The notes under the pieces were generated by a model. That model made no database searches. It had not been told where the DNA came from and saw nothing but the letters and a program-made list of their open reading frames with translations. Positions 44,874 through 53,774 of a stretch of DNA of 64,000 bases are shown here, piece by piece (the first letter of the stretch is position 1; each line of letters begins with the position of its first letter). The DNA lies in NCBI RefSeq assembly GCF_000282035.1, contig NZ_AKKA01000009.1, positions 1 through 64,000 on the forward strand, given 5' to 3'. Source of the DNA: Rhizobium sp. CF122. GTDB taxonomy: Bacteria > Pseudomonadota > Alphaproteobacteria > Rhizobiales > Rhizobiaceae. Both the position numbers and the translations under genes were made by a program.

Positions 44874-45224
44874 GGTTGAGCTTCTCACCGAGAAAGACGA
44901 CACGAAAACCGCGACGAGAACAATCGAAAGCTTGTCGATCGGGGCGACGCGAGCGGCGTCACCAATCTTCAATGCGCGGAAATAGGCAAGCCACGAGGCT
45001 CCGGTCACCGCCCCCGAAAGGCAGAGGAACAGCCATGTCTTGCCTGAAATGCTGGAGAAAGGCTGCCATTGTCCGGTTGCGGCGACAATGGCGCTGATGA
45101 TGACAACGATGACCACGGTGCGGATCAGGCTGGCGAGATCGGAACTGATGCCAGCGACGCCGATCTTGGCGAAGATCGCAGTCAACGCTGCAAAGGCCGC
45201 CGAAAGCACCGCCCAGAAAATCAG
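44856..45224 (-). pseudogene. EamA/DMT-family transporter gene, frameshifted and 3'-truncated
   Basis: It reads IFWAVLSAAFAALTAIFAKI, then IRTVVIVVIISAIVAAT, WLFLCLSGAVTGASWLAYFR and DAARVAPIDKLSIVLVAVF, a four-helix half-EamA transporter. After VAVF the frame shifts; adding one base gives FLGEKLNLMNWLG, the normal continuation. The last helix is absent where the SnoaL remnant begins. As written, translation ends in SVRSSTS at 44868. It probably started at a CTG or nearby codon overlapping the cobO stop. Once cotranscribed with cobO. Confidence 0.7.
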
Positions 45225-45853
45225 AACTCCACGCCCGGCTGCCCCTTGATGCCCGAGCGGAACGGATGCTTGATCAGCTCCATCTCGGTAACGAGATCGG
45301 CGATCTCGATCAGCTCGTCCTTGGCGTTGCGCCCGGTCAGGACGACATGAGTCATATACGGCTTCTCGTTCTTCAGGAACTCCACCACCTCGTTGATATC
45401 GAGGTAGTCGTAGCGCAACGCGATATTGATCTCGTCGAGCAGCACCATCGAATTGCGCTCGTCGCGGATCAGCTCCTTCGCCTTCTCCCAGGCGGCACCG
45501 GCGGCAGCCACGTCGCGAGCGCGATCCTGGGTCTCCCAGGTGAAGCCCTCGCCCATGGTATGGAACTGGCAGATGTCGGAGAAGTGCTTCTCGATCAGGT
45601 CGCGCTCGCCGGTCCACATCGCGCCCTTGATGAACTGCACGACAGCGGAGGGCTTTCCATGCGCGATATGGCGGAAGATCATTCCGAACGCCGAGGAGGA
45701 CTTGCCCTTGCCTTTCCCGGTATGGACGATGATAAGACCCTTCTCATCGGTCTTTGAGGCCATGATCTTGTCGCGGGCGGCTTTCTTCTTCGCCATCTTC
45801 TCGGCGTGGCGTGCGTCGTCGTGGCCAGTCGGCTCAGTGGTTTCGGCAGTCAT
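45221..45853 (-). CDS. cobO: Cob(I)yrinic acid a,c-diamide adenosyltransferase
   Basis: Adds the 5'-deoxyadenosyl ligand from ATP to the reduced cobalt, 210 residues from ATG 45853. It is the CobA/CobO P-loop type: GLIIVHTGKGKGKSSSAFGM at about 38-57, RHIAHGKPSAVVQFIKGAM, MVLLDEINIALRYDYLD, and THVVLTGRNAKDELIEIADL. An N-terminal charged leader of about 35 residues is usual. It starts next to the cobN stop in the cobP-cobW-cobN-cobO unit. Confidence 0.95.
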   Translation of the reverse strand: MTAETTEPTGHDDARHAEKMAKKKAARDKIMASKTDEKGLIIVHTGKGKGKSSSAFGMIFRHIAHGKPSAVVQFIKGAMWTGERDLIEKHFSDICQFHTMGEGFTWETQDRARDVAAAGAAWEKAKELIRDERNSMVLLDEINIALRYDYLDINEVVEFLKNEKPYMTHVVLTGRNAKDELIEIADLVTEMELIKHPFRSGIKGQPGVEF

Positions 45854-45854
45854 C

Positions 45855-48800
45855 TCAATTTTCCCCGGATGCAAGCTTGAATGTGTCAGAAAGATCAAAC
45901 CGCGCCGAATTGCTTCGCGGCGTCCAAAGGTGCCGATCGATGGCCTCGAGCAGTCGCTCCTTCATGTCGTCGAAGGCGGCAGGGTTTTTCTCGACTATGA
46001 AATCGCGCACCTTCGGATCGACCACGAAGGCCTGATAGACGGCTTCGAAATGATGATTGCCCACCGCTCCCGTCGTCGCGGCAAAGGCGAAAAGATAATC
46101 GACAGTCGCAGCGATCTCAAAGGCTCCTTTGTAGCCATGGCGAATAACGCCATCGATCCACTTCGGATTAACCACGCGGCCACGCACAACACGCCCGATC
46201 TCCTCTTCCAACGATCGGATGACCGGCTTTTCCGGCCTCGAATGATCGTTGTGGTAGATCGATGGCCGATCGCCCGCCAGCATTTCGGCTGCAGCCGCCA
46301 TCCCGCCCTCGAACTGGTAGTAGTCGTCGCTGTCCAGAAGGTCGTGCTCGCGATTGTCCTGGTTCTGGACGACAGCCTGGATCGAGCGCAGGCGCTCTTC
46401 GAAGACGCCACGCTCCGCCCGGCCCTCTTCGCCGGCACCGTAAGCATAGCTACCCCAGACGAGATAGGCTTCGGCCAGATCGGCGCGACGCTCCCATCCC
46501 TTTTCATCGATCAATGCCTGCAAGCCAGCGCCGTAGGCCCCCGGCTTTGAGCCGAAGATACGATAGCCGGCGCGACGACCCGCTTGCGTCGCGTCCAGAC
46601 CGGCAGCCTCGAGCCGCGCCGCCTCTCCACGCATGCGCTCGGCAATCGGATTGTCCACCGCATCCTCGTCGAGCGCGCCGACCGCACGGACGGCCTTGTC
46701 GAACAGCGCGATCTGTTCGGGAAAGGCATCTCTGAAAAAGCCGGAAATGCGCAACGTCACGTCGACACGCGGGCGGCGCAGCAGCGCCGGCGGAATGACT
46801 TCGTAGCCGGTGACGCGCCGCGAGGTCATGTCCCAGACCGGCTTCACGCCGATCAGGGCCAGAGCCTGTGCAATATCATCGCCGCCGGTGCGCATGTTCG
46901 AAGTGCCCCAGGCGGTCAGGCCGAAGGACACCGGCCATTCGCCGTGATCCTGCACATAGCGGCGGATCAGCAATTCGGCGGACTTCCTCCCTAGCTCGTA
47001 AGCGGCCGGCGTCGGAACCGCGCGGCTGTCGAGCGAGTAAAAGTTTCGCCCAGTCGGCAGTACATCCGGGCGTCCTCGCGTCGGCGCACCCGACGGCCCG
47101 GGCGCCACGAAACGGCCGTCGAGCCCCCGGAGCAGACCTTCGATCTCGGCAGCCCCGCAGGCCAAAATGGCGGGCTTGAGCCGCATTTCGATCTCCGCAA
47201 GCACGGCGCGTGTGGCCTCCCAATCCTCCGGGCAAGCGAACTCGCCTGCGACCAGCCTTGCCGCAAGCAGTTCGATCCGCTCGACAGTATCGCCGTTCGT
47301 TCGCCAGATCGCGTCTGTGGTATCGGCAAGACTATCCGGAAGCGGCCCGGCCCAAGGCTCGGCCATGTCGCAGTCGAGAGGGTCGAAATTCAGGCCGATA
47401 TCTGCGGCAATCGCCCGCTGGAGGCTGCGGTCGCCGTCCTGGCCGAGGCCCCGCGGGACCCGAGCCAATGCCACCGTCAGATCGGTCAGCAATCGGCCCT
47501 GAGGCGAGACGCCGAACACATGCAGGCCATCGCGAATCTGCATCTCCTTGAGGTCGCAGAGATAGGCATCGAGCTTCTTCAGCGCTTCGGTTTCGCTCTC
47601 GCCTTTGTTGATACCGGCATCGCGGTCGAGACCTATGTCCGCCACGAGGTCGAGAATCTGCTTGCTGAGAAGCCGAATGCGGCGCGGATCGCCACCTGAC
47701 GCCTCGTAGTATTCGTCGACCAGCGCCTCCAGATCCTTCAGTGGCCCGTAGCTCTCGGCACGTGTCAGCGGCGGTGTCAGATGGTCGATGATCACGGCGC
47801 CAGCGCGACGCTTCGCCTGAGTTCCCTCGCCGGGATCATTGACGATGAAGGGATAGAGATGCGGCATCGGGCCGAGGATGGCTTCCGGATAGCATTCCTC
47901 GGAGAGCGCCAGCGCCTTGCCCGGCAGCCACTCGAGATTGCCGTGCTTGCCCATGTGGATGACGGCGTGCGCGCCGAACTCGTGGCGAAGGAAAGCGTAG
48001 AAGGCGAGATAGCCGTGCGGCGGCACAAGATCCGGCGAATGATAGCTTTCCTTCGGATCGATGTTGTAGCCCCGCGCCGGCTGGATGCCGACCAGCACCT
48101 CCCCAAGCCGCATGAACGGCAGCGCAAAAGCGCCGTTCAGCACATAGGGATCGGTCTCGGGCGCATCCCAGCGCGCACCGATTTCATCCTGAATCGTTTT
48201 GGGAAGACTTGCGAAGAAAGCTTTGTAACGACTCAAGGAAAGCACTTCGCGGACAAGCTTCCCATCCGTGCCGGAATTTGTCGGGCCTTCCATAAGCCGC
48301 CGGATCAGCGCGTCGCCATCATCCGGCACATCCGCCACTCTATAACCGGCGGCACGCATTGCCTTCAGCACCTCGACGGTGCCGGCAGGCGTGTCCAGCC
48401 CGACGCCATTGCCGAGCCTGCCATCGCGGTTTGGATAGTTGGCCATGACAAGCGCAATGCGCCGGTCGCCGGCAGATGTCGTGCGCAGCGTCGCCCAGTT
48501 GGCAGCAAGCCGGGCCGTATAGTGCATCCGCTCGATATCGGGCTCGCTGCCGACAATGTTGGCCTCGACCCTCGCATCGTAGCGAGCCGCGGATTTGAAG
48601 GAGACCGCGCGGGCAAGCACCCGTCCGTCCACTTCAGGCAGCGCAACATTCATTCCAAGATCGCGCGCGGTGAGGCCCTGCGAGGAGGTGGCCCAGGCCT
48701 GACGCGACGAAGCCGAAAAGATCGCCTGAAGCACGACCGCGTCGTTGGCTTCCAACACGGTCGGTTCACGATCCGCGCCCGGCGCAGATACGGCAAAGCC

Positions 48801-49622
48801 AGTCGTGTTGATCACCACTTCGGGTTTGATGAGGTCAAAGACACTTTCGAGAATGCCCTTCGAGACGGGGTCCTTGAGACTATAGGCAAACACCGGCAGC
48901 GGCCGGATGCCTTCGGCCAGCAGCGTATCGATCAAGGCTTCGACAGGCCTGGTCTCGCCGCTCTGCACGAGCGCCCGATAAAAGCTGACTGCAACGACAG
49001 GCGAATGCGACGCCCCCTGCAGGAATCGAAGCCGCTCATCGCATGCCGCTTTCCACTCCTCGACACCGACGACGCCCTTGCCGGGCCACCAGATCCCGGC
49101 CTTCATCAGCGGCGATGCCGCTTCGGGCTTTTCAGCGCCTGATAGCATCGCGCCGGCATAAGCGAGAAACGCACGTGAATTGGCGTCGCCACCTTCGATG
49201 AGATAGGCCCAGAGGGCATTTAAGTCTTCAAGCGGAACATTCGAAAACGGCGTCAAACCCGCGTCCGGCTTCGAATCTCCCGGCAGTACGGCGATAAGCG
49301 CGCCATGGCGCGCTGCCGCCGCATGAAGCGCCTCGAGTGCATAGTGGAAATAGCTTGCGCCACCCAACGCCCTGACGACGATCAGCTTCGCATGCCGGGC
49401 CGTCCGCTCGATATAGGCGTCGACCGACATCGGATGCTTCAAGCTCATCAGGCTTGCCAGCCGCAGCCCGAAGCCAGCGGCCGCCTCGTCATACGCGGCC
49501 GCCACTGCAGCAAGCTCGGTGTCGGCCGCCGACAAAAAGAGGACATCGCCGGGAGACTGACCGAGATCGATCGCCTCCTCGCCGTCACTTATCGTTCCCT
49601 GCTGTGCCAGGAGCAGATGCAT
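45855..49622 (-). CDS. cobN: Aerobic cobaltochelatase subunit CobN
   Basis: The large subunit of the ATP-dependent chelatase that inserts Co2+ into hydrogenobyrinic acid a,c-diamide together with CobS and CobT (not in this window). 1255 residues, the normal size. BchH/CobN landmarks: PVVAVSFYRALVQSGETRPV, GVGLDTPAGTVEVLKAMRAA, VLVGIQPARGYNIDPKESYH, VIHMGKHGNLEWLPGKALAL, TPAAYELGRKSAELLIRRYV, WGTSNMRTGGDDIAQALALI, and the C-terminal PKWIDGVIRHGYKGAFEIAA. Starts 9 bases after the cobW stop. Confidence 0.97.
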   Translation of the reverse strand: MHLLLAQQGTISDGEEAIDLGQSPGDVLFLSAADTELAAVAAAYDEAAAGFGLRLASLMSLKHPMSVDAYIERTARHAKLIVVRALGGASYFHYALEALHAAAARHGALIAVLPGDSKPDAGLTPFSNVPLEDLNALWAYLIEGGDANSRAFLAYAGAMLSGAEKPEAASPLMKAGIWWPGKGVVGVEEWKAACDERLRFLQGASHSPVVAVSFYRALVQSGETRPVEALIDTLLAEGIRPLPVFAYSLKDPVSKGILESVFDLIKPEVVINTTGFAVSAPGADREPTVLEANDAVVLQAIFSASSRQAWATSSQGLTARDLGMNVALPEVDGRVLARAVSFKSAARYDARVEANIVGSEPDIERMHYTARLAANWATLRTTSAGDRRIALVMANYPNRDGRLGNGVGLDTPAGTVEVLKAMRAAGYRVADVPDDGDALIRRLMEGPTNSGTDGKLVREVLSLSRYKAFFASLPKTIQDEIGARWDAPETDPYVLNGAFALPFMRLGEVLVGIQPARGYNIDPKESYHSPDLVPPHGYLAFYAFLRHEFGAHAVIHMGKHGNLEWLPGKALALSEECYPEAILGPMPHLYPFIVNDPGEGTQAKRRAGAVIIDHLTPPLTRAESYGPLKDLEALVDEYYEASGGDPRRIRLLSKQILDLVADIGLDRDAGINKGESETEALKKLDAYLCDLKEMQIRDGLHVFGVSPQGRLLTDLTVALARVPRGLGQDGDRSLQRAIAADIGLNFDPLDCDMAEPWAGPLPDSLADTTDAIWRTNGDTVERIELLAARLVAGEFACPEDWEATRAVLAEIEMRLKPAILACGAAEIEGLLRGLDGRFVAPGPSGAPTRGRPDVLPTGRNFYSLDSRAVPTPAAYELGRKSAELLIRRYVQDHGEWPVSFGLTAWGTSNMRTGGDDIAQALALIGVKPVWDMTSRRVTGYEVIPPALLRRPRVDVTLRISGFFRDAFPEQIALFDKAVRAVGALDEDAVDNPIAERMRGEAARLEAAGLDATQAGRRAGYRIFGSKPGAYGAGLQALIDEKGWERRADLAEAYLVWGSYAYGAGEEGRAERGVFEERLRSIQAVVQNQDNREHDLLDSDDYYQFEGGMAAAAEMLAGDRPSIYHNDHSRPEKPVIRSLEEEIGRVVRGRVVNPKWIDGVIRHGYKGAFEIAATVDYLFAFAATTGAVGNHHFEAVYQAFVVDPKVRDFIVEKNPAAFDDMKERLLEAIDRHLWTPRSNSARFDLSDTFKLASGEN

Positions 49623-49631
49623 TGGTCTGCC

Positions 49632-50690
49632 TTATGCCAGCGCTTCTATCGCCTTGCGCACCGCCGCTTCGTCCATCTCGTGCAGGCCGATGACGACCAG
49701 GCGGGTACCGCGCGCTTCGCCGGGCGCCCAGGCGCGATCGAAATAGTGGTCGATGCGGGTTCCAACCGCCTGGACTTGCAGGCGCATCGGCTTGCCAGGA
49801 ACATCGACGAATCCCTTGAGGCGCAGCACGTCATGCTGGCCGATGATCGACTTCAACGCGCCCACGAAGGCGGCAGGATCGGCAACGGGGCCGAGTTCCA
49901 CGACAAAGCTGTCGAACTCGTCGTGGTCGTGCGGTACGCCGTCCTGGTGCTCGAGTTCATGATGGGACTTGCGGTTGACTACATCGTCTTCGGTACCGAC
50001 GCCGAGCCCGAGCAGCACGCTCGCCGGAACCTCGCCATTGCGTGCCTCGATCATGACAGGCTTGCGGGCAATACGGGAAGCGACCTCGTCGCGCACGCGA
50101 CCGAGGCCTGCCGCATCGAGAAGATCGGTCTTGTTGAGCACGATCAGATCGGCGCAGGTCAGTTGATCCTCGAAAAGCTCCTCGATCGGGCTTTCGTGGT
50201 CGAGCGACTCGTCCTCCACGCGGCGGGCCTCGACGGCATCGTGATCGTCGGCAAAGCGCCCGGCGGCAACGGCGGCGCTATCGACGACGGTGACCACGCC
50301 ATCGACGGTGACCTGCGTGCGGATGTCGGGCCAGTTGAAGGCGGCAACGAGCGGCTGGGGCAGCGCGAGGCCGGAGGTTTCGATGACGATGTGGTCGGGG
50401 CGCTGTTCGCGTTCCAAAAGCTTCGTCATCGTCGGAATGAAGTCGTCGGCAACCGTGCAGCAGATGCAGCCATTGGTGAGCTCGATGATATCGTCCTCGG
50501 TGCAGTTTTCGGCGCCGCAGCCCTTGAGCACCTCGCCGTCGACGCCGAGATCGCCGAACTCGTTGATAATCAGCGCGATCTTCTTGCCGTTCGTATTGGA
50601 AAGCAGATTGCGGATCATCGTCGTCTTGCCGGCGCCGAGAAAGCCGGTGATCACGGTCGCCGGGATTTTCTGCTGGTTCATGAAATTCAA
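49632..50690 (-). CDS. cobW: COG0523 GTPase CobW
   Basis: A putative metallochaperone GTPase of the cobalamin pathway, 352 residues. P-loop [18 protein letters not shown], metal motif [12 protein letters not shown], and a canonical NKTD ([11 protein letters not shown]), unlike ZigA elsewhere in the window. A His/Asp-rich linker ([18 protein letters not shown]) before the C-domain could hold cobalt or zinc. The position between cobP and cobN behind the cobalamin riboswitch supports a role in cobalt delivery. Its ATG overlaps the cobP stop. Confidence 0.95.
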   Translation of the reverse strand: MNFMNQQKIPATVITGFLGAGKTTMIRNLLSNTNGKKIALIINEFGDLGVDGEVLKGCGAENCTEDDIIELTNGCICCTVADDFIPTMTKLLEREQRPDHIVIETSGLALPQPLVAAFNWPDIRTQVTVDGVVTVVDSAAVAAGRFADDHDAVEARRVEDESLDHESPIEELFEDQLTCADLIVLNKTDLLDAAGLGRVRDEVASRIARKPVMIEARNGEVPASVLLGLGVGTEDDVVNRKSHHELEHQDGVPHDHDEFDSFVVELGPVADPAAFVGALKSIIGQHDVLRLKGFVDVPGKPMRLQVQAVGTRIDHYFDRAWAPGEARGTRLVVIGLHEMDEAAVRKAIEALA

Positions 50691-51211
50691 CCCTTCATCT
50701 TCAGCGGCAGACCTGCCGCGATAAAATACACATCCGCGGCTTCAGCCGCGATCATTTGATGCAAGCGGCCGGCATGATCCCGGAACTCCCGCGCCATGCG
50801 GTTTTCCGGAACGATGCCCAGACCGACCTCATTGGAAACGATGACGAGGCGCGCACGCGCCGTAGGCACGTACGCGGCAAGCGAGGCGAACTCTGCCCCA
50901 ATGTCGCGCTGCTCCATCATCAGATTGGTGACCCAAAGCGTCAGGCAATCGACAAGGATCGCCCGCCCCTCGCCGTCGATCGCCCGCAGGCATCCGACAA
51001 GATCGAGCGGTTCTTCCTGGGTATGCCACAGATGGCCACGATCGGCTTTGTGCTTGTCGATCCGGACGCGCATCTCGTCGTCCCAAGCCCGGCCCGTTGC
51101 CACATAATGGCGCTCCAGACCGGTCGAAACGACCAACTGCTCGGCAAAACGTGATTTTCCAGAGCGCGCACCGCCCAAGACGAAGGTCGCGCCGGATGAT
51201 ATCGGGCTCAT
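50687..51211 (-). CDS. cobP: Adenosylcobinamide kinase/adenosylcobinamide-phosphate guanylyltransferase
   Basis: A bifunctional nucleotide-loop assembly enzyme, 174 residues (CobU type). P-loop [17 protein letters not shown] at the N-terminus; the guanylylated His lies in [31 protein letters not shown] and [20 protein letters not shown] follow. It is the first enzyme gene after the cobalamin riboswitch; its ATG overlaps the stop of a 29-codon leader ORF (ATGA), so its translation may depend on that ORF. Confidence 0.95.
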   Translation of the reverse strand: MSPISSGATFVLGGARSGKSRFAEQLVVSTGLERHYVATGRAWDDEMRVRIDKHKADRGHLWHTQEEPLDLVGCLRAIDGEGRAILVDCLTLWVTNLMMEQRDIGAEFASLAAYVPTARARLVIVSNEVGLGIVPENRMAREFRDHAGRLHQMIAAEAADVYFIAAGLPLKMKG

Positions 51212-51297
51212 GGAAAGTACTGTCCGATCTGCGGAAGTCTTCCGCGAGAAGCCGGAGCGGCTGCAAAACGCAGCCGGAAAATCTCTCTTTCAGCCAT
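51208..51297 (-). CDS. 29-residue leader ORF between riboswitch and cobP
   Basis: ATG 51297 with a near-perfect GGAGG Shine-Dalgarno 6 bases upstream; it encodes [20 protein letters not shown] then LPQIGQYFP, and its TGA overlaps the cobP ATG. The coding RNA can fold into two hairpins, GGCTGC-GTTTT-GCAGCC and GCGGAAG-A-CTTCCGC. cobP itself has no independent strong Shine-Dalgarno. This suggests translational coupling downstream of riboswitch control. I do not recognise the peptide. Confidence 0.6.
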   Translation of the reverse strand: MAEREIFRLRFAAAPASRGRLPQIGQYFP

Positions 51298-51346
51298 GAC
51301 AACCTCCGTGCTGGCAGCGGGCATCGCCCAGGAATGGGCTGTTCGC

Positions 51347-51606
51347 CCGGCACGATTGGCAGGTCTCCTGGCTCGCGGATTTTAGCCGCGATCGGGGCAG
51401 ACCGGAAACCGGTCGCCCAGATCGTGCTAGCGGATCTTCCTCGCCTTCCCGGCTGCATTTCATGAAAAGGCGGACGATTCGTAGACGTAAGAGGCGTCCA
51501 GCCCCGGTTGATCATGATGCACTGCCAGTGACTTTTCCGTCGCCGCTTCCGCGCCGCCCGCCTGCACTATTGCAGACCGTCAACCACGGGGAACCAACGC
51601 CGGACG
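51347..51606 (-). ncRNA. Cobalamin (AdoCbl) riboswitch of the cobP-cobW-cobN-cobO unit
   Basis: On the minus strand the 5' end CCGGCGTTGGTTCCCC pairs with the 3' end CCAATCGTGCCGG to close P1. Conserved parts are visible: GTCACTGG near 51530, GCCGGGAAGGCG near 51450, and the hallmark GAGCCAGGAGACCTGCC at about 51359-51375. An extra peripheral arm (about 51385-51435: TAGC..GACCGG-TTT-CCGGTC..GCTA) is inserted just before the 3' core. B12 binding would repress the downstream genes. Small hairpins between its end and the leader ORF may form the expression platform. Confidence 0.85.
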
Positions 51607-51983
51607 GAAAACCCTGACCGCTCTACAGTCGCGGGGTCGGCTATGATGACGGTGCCCGGATTGGGTCCACCGCTTCACATTCCCTTTTCATCCGTACCGA
51701 TTCAACCGGTCCGGAACCATCCGTTATGAAGTCATCGTTAGGCAAGGCCACTGGCGAAGTCAATCGTGAGCCATCACTCACGACAACGACGTTGCATGCC
51801 TCGGGCCGCGGTCAAGACGACCTTCTCTACCATATTTATCGTCTTTTATCAGTGGCTTACGTCACAAATAATTGTTGCTAGCGCCGGTCTTTTGCCGCAA
51901 TTGCATCGCAAGCGGGTCGCGCCACTGATTGCCCTTCCCCTCACCGCACTTGACCGCACCAGCGCCCGCCTAGTTTCTCTGCC
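51607..51983. promoter_or_regulatory. Divergent upstream region of riboswitch transcript and ClC gene
   Basis: About 375 bases with no convincing ORF. It must contain the promoters for the cob transcript (minus) and the ClC gene (plus). No clear sigma-70 boxes or repeats could be named by eye. Confidence 0.4.
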
Positions 51984-53774
51984 ATGCTCCTGAAAGTCGA
52001 TATCCGCCGCTTCGGCCCGTTTCACACCCTCCTCGATATCGGGCGGATGCGCGCTCTGCTGCGGCGGAGCGAAATGGGGATGGTTATCGCCGGCGCGATC
52101 GTCGGGGTGATCTCCGGGCTGGCTGTGACAGGCATGAGCCTGGCCTCCCGTGCAATGCACAGGCTGATCTTCGGAATCAGCGACGTCGAGAGGCTGAGCT
52201 CCTCGCAGATCGATAACAAGTTCCTGCTACTGACGGCACCGGTTTGCGGCGGCATCCTGCTCGGTCTTTTGCTGTTCATCCTCGCCAAGACCCGTAAGAA
52301 GCCGATGGTGGACCCGATCGAGGCAAACGCTCTGCATGGCGGTCGGCTATCGCTCACCGACAGCATTCTGGTGGCCGTCCAGAACCTTATTTCGAACGGA
52401 TTCGGCGCTTCGGTGGGCCTGGAAGCCGGCTACACACAGTTGGCGGCCGGTCTGGCCTCGAAGCTTGGCCTGAAGTTGCAGCTTCGCCGGTCGGACCTGC
52501 GCGTTCTCGTCGGATGCGGCGCGGCCGGTGCGATTGCCGCGGCCTTCAATGCGCCGCTGACCGGCGCCTTCTATGCCTTCGAGCTCATCATTGGCACATA
52601 CACCATCGTCTCGCTGACGCCGGTCGTCGTTTCCGCACTGGTCGCGACCCAGGTTGCGCGGCTGCTGGCCGGCAGCGATTTCCTGATCGATGTTGGCGAA
52701 TTCGGCTCGGTCATGCCGGCGGACTATGTCCCGGCTCTGCTACTCGGTGCCGTCTGCGCGGGCGTTGGCATTCTCATCATGCAGGGCGTCGCCTCGATCG
52801 AGGAACTGGCGCGCCGGAGTTCCATCGCAACGCCGCTGCGCCCCGCCCTTGGCGGCATCGTCGTCGGTCTGCTGGCCCTTATCACGCCGCAGGTCCTGTC
52901 AGCGGGACACGGAGCGCTGCACCTCAATCTCGGGCGCGATGTCGCTATTCCGGTCCTCATTGGGTTGCTTCTCCTCAAAGCCTTCGCCTCCGCGATCTCG
53001 ATCGGCTCGGGTTTCAGAGGCGGCCTCTTCTTCGCGTCGCTGTTCATGGGGGCGTTGCTCGGCAAGCTATTTGCCTATTCCGCACCCTATTTCGCCCACG
53101 CGACGCTGACACCCGTCATCTACGCGGTCGTCGGCATGAGTTCGCTCGCAGTCGCCGTTATTGGCGGCCCCCTGACGATGACGTTCCTGGCGCTGGAGAT
53201 CACCGGCGACTTTCCAATCACCGCGCTTGTCCTTGCGGCCGTCATCACGTCCTCACTCGTCGTGCGCAGCACCTTCGGCTACTCCTTCGCAACATGGCGC
53301 TTCCACCTGCGCGGCGAGAGCATTCGCAGCGCCCACGATGTCGGCTGGATTCGCAACCTGACGGTCGGCCGGCTGATGCGCGCCGATGTGAAGACCGCCA
53401 ACGCCACGCTCTCGATCGACGAGTTCAAGGAGCGCTTCCCCATTGGTTCGGCGCAGCGCGTCGTCCTGGTGGACGACACGGGCAAATATAGCGGCCTGGT
53501 GCTCGTTCCCGATATTTACGCGAACCTGACCGACACCGACGACACCGGCAAGGATCTCAGCGAATTCATCCGCTACAAGAACGATTTCCTGCAGCCGCAG
53601 ATGAACGCCAAGCAGGCAGCCGCCATCTTCGACAAGACCGAAAGCGAAGCGCTGGCCGTCGTCAACAATCTGATTGAGCGCAAGGTTGTCGGGCAACTGA
53701 GCGAGGCCTATACGCTCCGCCGCTATAGCGAAGAACTAGATCGCCGCCGCCGCGAAATATCTGGCGAGATCTAG
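51984..53774 (+). CDS. ClC-family chloride channel/transporter with C-terminal CBS-like region
   Basis: An inner-membrane ClC dimer protein, 596 residues, with about 10 hydrophobic helices up to residue ~440 and a cytosolic tail (RLMRADVKTANATLSIDEFK ... GKYSGLVLVPDI) resembling a CBS pair. The gating/exchange region reads GASVGLEAGYTQLAAG instead of the canonical GREGP, keeping a Glu; the selectivity segment reads GSGFRGGLFFASLFMGALLG. Whether it is a channel or H+/Cl- antiporter cannot be told. Its TAG overlaps the convergent cobQ stop on the palindrome CTAG. Confidence 0.9.
   Translation: MLLKVDIRRFGPFHTLLDIGRMRALLRRSEMGMVIAGAIVGVISGLAVTGMSLASRAMHRLIFGISDVERLSSSQIDNKFLLLTAPVCGGILLGLLLFILAKTRKKPMVDPIEANALHGGRLSLTDSILVAVQNLISNGFGASVGLEAGYTQLAAGLASKLGLKLQLRRSDLRVLVGCGAAGAIAAAFNAPLTGAFYAFELIIGTYTIVSLTPVVVSALVATQVARLLAGSDFLIDVGEFGSVMPADYVPALLLGAVCAGVGILIMQGVASIEELARRSSIATPLRPALGGIVVGLLALITPQVLSAGHGALHLNLGRDVAIPVLIGLLLLKAFASAISIGSGFRGGLFFASLFMGALLGKLFAYSAPYFAHATLTPVIYAVVGMSSLAVAVIGGPLTMTFLALEITGDFPITALVLAAVITSSLVVRSTFGYSFATWRFHLRGESIRSAHDVGWIRNLTVGRLMRADVKTANATLSIDEFKERFPIGSAQRVVLVDDTGKYSGLVLVPDIYANLTDTDDTGKDLSEFIRYKNDFLQPQMNAKQAAAIFDKTESEALAVVNNLIERKVVGQLSEAYTLRRYSEELDRRRREISGEI

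Noticed and set aside
50829-51515. 228-codon minus-strand ORF over cobP and its leader
   Set aside because: It reads through the riboswitch and the wrong frame of cobP; no protein-like features.
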